Assembly (NCBI GenBank): GCA_947498815.1
Contig: CANMLU010000007.1
Span: forward strand, 1-64,000
DNA from: an uncultured Aquimarina sp.
GTDB taxonomy: Bacteria > Bacteroidota > Bacteroidia > Flavobacteriales > Flavobacteriaceae
Direction: 5' to 3'
DNA length: 64,000 nucleotides
A program made the position numbers and the translations under genes. Position 1 is the first letter of the stretch. Every line of letters begins with the position of its first letter. The notes beneath the pieces are model-generated. The model was given only the letters and a program-made list of their open reading frames with translations, ran no database searches and was not told the DNA's origin. This document shows positions 62,926-64,000 of this stretch, one piece after another.

Positions 62926-63756
62926 TTAGTACTTCGTGTACAATAAATATCCCCCGAATCTATGATTTGTATTACCCGATAGTGAGGTTACACTTGTTTT
63001 TCGGTATCGTTTCGAAGCAAAAGTTTTTCGGTATATTCTACAAGTAAGAGGTGACACATGAAGTGTTTTTTTGGTCTTATAATTTCCAAAGACATTTTTA
63101 TAATAGGTTCTCACCCGAAGTGTACTGCTAGAATTACAATTAGTAATTTCTAATTCGACTCTTTTACATTTGGTGCCCCCAGGTTTTCCAGAACTATATA
63201 ATGTTGTACCTGCCGATCCTGCTTTATAATTATTATAAATGCGATAATAGTTCCCGGATTGATTATAGGTGCCATAATTTGCAGACCCTACACAATAACT
63301 TCCTTCAAACTTTTGCAATACCTGTGGGGTTTTAGAAATAAGAACAGCACTGTGTTTTTCTATACTCTTTCTTTGATTTGCTTTGGCCTTAATTTTGGGA
63401 TCTTCTTCGATAACCAAAAGATCATTGGGTACTTCGACATTTTCTTTGGTTAATGCAAGAAAGATTTCTAATGTACTTAGGTCTTTTAGTGTTCCTAAAC
63501 CGTTAAAGTGTTCTGTATCACCACTCGCTTCAAGAACAACGCCATCTTCTTCACTTTTAAAAATTAAGTCAATATCATTGTCTATTTTGATAGTGGCAAG
63601 GACTTTAGGAGTGAAAAGAACTTCTTCTATATCTGTTTCTGATTGGATTGGTGTTGGCTCTTCTTCTGGACTACAAGAATAAAAGAGGAGTGAAGTCAAA
63701 AGAAACAAAAGACCAATCTCTTTTAATTTAATGTTGGATATGATTGTATTTTTCAT
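62926..63756 (-). CDS. Secreted lipoprotein A, paralog of the gene at the right edge
   Basis: A 276-residue predicted lipoprotein. The signal peptide ends LLFYSC (Cys28), followed by an acidic PEEEPTPIQSETDIEEV. The mature part has an N-terminal region of about 100 residues and a C-terminal domain with five visible Cys/Tyr-rich segments (EGSYCVGSANYGTYN, GTKCKRVELEITNC, SPLTCRIYRK). The end (HRFGGYLLYTKY) closely matches the partial gene upstream: about 38 of 70 C-terminal positions are identical. I recognise no family. The leader peptide gene is 46 bases downstream, so the two may be one transcript. Confidence 0.68.
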   Translation of the reverse strand: MKNTIISNIKLKEIGLLFLLTSLLFYSCSPEEEPTPIQSETDIEEVLFTPKVLATIKIDNDIDLIFKSEEDGVVLEASGDTEHFNGLGTLKDLSTLEIFLALTKENVEVPNDLLVIEEDPKIKAKANQRKSIEKHSAVLISKTPQVLQKFEGSYCVGSANYGTYNQSGNYYRIYNNYKAGSAGTTLYSSGKPGGTKCKRVELEITNCNSSSTLRVRTYYKNVFGNYKTKKTLHVSPLTCRIYRKTFASKRYRKTSVTSLSGNTNHRFGGYLLYTKY

Positions 63757-63782
63757 GATTATTAGTTTTAAATGAATATGGT

Positions 63783-64000
63783 TTAATAATTTCTAAATAA
63801 TAAATAACCCCCAAATCGATGTCCGGCTTGACCAGTAGCACTAACATTAATTCTTCTATATCGTTTAGACGCGTATGTTTTGCTCCAGAATTTGGCGGTG
63901 TTTGGAGAAATGCTAATGGTATTTTGATGCTTGTAATTGTTAAACACATTTTTATAGTATGTTCTAGCTTTTAATGTTTTGCTATTGCTACAATTAGAAA
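63783..64000 (-). CDS. Secreted protein B (partial), paralog of lipoprotein A; 5' end outside window
   Basis: Reading the minus strand from the edge gives 72 codons and a stop at 63785-63783: NCSNSKTLKARTYYKNVF, then ASKRYRRINV and HRFGGYLLFRNY at the end. This is the C-terminal domain of a second member of the family of the next gene, 26 bases from the ATG of lipoprotein A. The N-terminus lies beyond the window, so signal peptide and length are unknown. The shadow open frame in another register here is not real. Confidence 0.72.
   Translation of the reverse strand, partial: SNCSNSKTLKARTYYKNVFNNYKHQNTISISPNTAKFWSKTYASKRYRRINVSATGQAGHRFGGYLLFRNY

Noticed and set aside
63728-63949. A 73-residue minus-strand open frame at the right edge
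   Set aside because: It is in a different register from the true partial gene there, whose reading closely matches the end of the neighbouring lipoprotein.
1-64000. CRISPR arrays, tRNA or rRNA genes, transposases and prophage genes
   Set aside because: I looked for regularly spaced repeats, T-loop-like GTTCGAATC motifs, and transposase or integrase proteins and saw none; a covariance-model scan would be needed to exclude a tRNA fully.

Overview
The window looks like a chromosomal segment of a marine-type member of the Bacteroidota, family Flavobacteriaceae (an Aquimarina-like genome would fit; the genus is inference). The signs are low G+C, starts without Shine-Dalgarno sites, many flavobacterial -7 boxes (TAnnTTTG) just upstream of genes, type IX secretion (T9SS) sorting domains, an SprE/PorW-type lipoprotein, lipoproteins with Bacteroidota-style lipoboxes, and an ATP synthase operon lacking atpD/atpC. 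I found no rRNA, tRNA, CRISPR array, transposase, integrase or phage gene.

Layout. 0.3-8.7 kb: a small membrane protein, purD, a DUF6341/DUF6427/DUF4254/glycosyltransferase-9 neighbourhood, a ferredoxin-type reductase, and a DUF5687 permease with its ABC ATPase. 9.0-18.0 kb: sprE, a bactofilin, atpZ, a small membrane protein, then atpB-E-F-H-A-G. Notable RNA-level structures lie after atpE and between atpA and atpG. 18.2-23.8 kb: a lipoprotein, a LytTR response regulator with a lipobox-bearing LytS-type sensor kinase, a divergent beta-lactamase-fold serine hydrolase, and another lipoprotein. 23.9-30.3 kb: a same-strand cell-envelope cluster (Wzx-like flippase, dut, nucleotidyltransferase, TPR protein, DUF4292 lipoprotein, EnvC-like M23 protein). 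30.4-39.1 kb: DUF3667, a Yellow/MRJP-like protein, an M57 (HEIGH) metalloprotease lipoprotein, a DUF2807 adhesin-like lipoprotein, a membrane AraC regulator, an acyl-CoA thioesterase, an HU/SPOR protein and dprA.

39.1-49.7 kb is mostly minus strand: two sterol-desaturase-family proteins, a Crp/Fnr regulator, four NTF2/SnoaL-like proteins (two a tandem duplication), an AraC/GyrI regulator, a lipoprotein ADP-ribosylglycohydrolase, a GH3 protein, a sulfurtransferase and gpsA. A 56-residue membrane protein at 42135-42305 is added here; it heads the operon of the second desaturase. 49.8-62.5 kb: lipoproteins, a double-glycine-leader peptide, 3-hydroxyanthranilate dioxygenase, an ALDH7-type dehydrogenase, two T9SS-secreted proteins (a BNR/sortilin-like one and a 17-residue-repeat one), and a zinc-ribbon + SPFH pair resembling Bacillus subtilis YdjG/YdjI.

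The right end (62.6-64.0 kb) holds the most unusual locus. Two tandem paralogous secreted proteins (one complete lipoprotein, one cut by the window edge) lie just upstream of a second leader peptide whose leader nearly matches the one at 50.9 kb. Both peptides carry six cysteines in otherwise unrelated cores, and no maturation or export gene is nearby. I regard this peptide family and its neighbouring lipoproteins as the best candidate for an undescribed system; the functional interpretation is inference.
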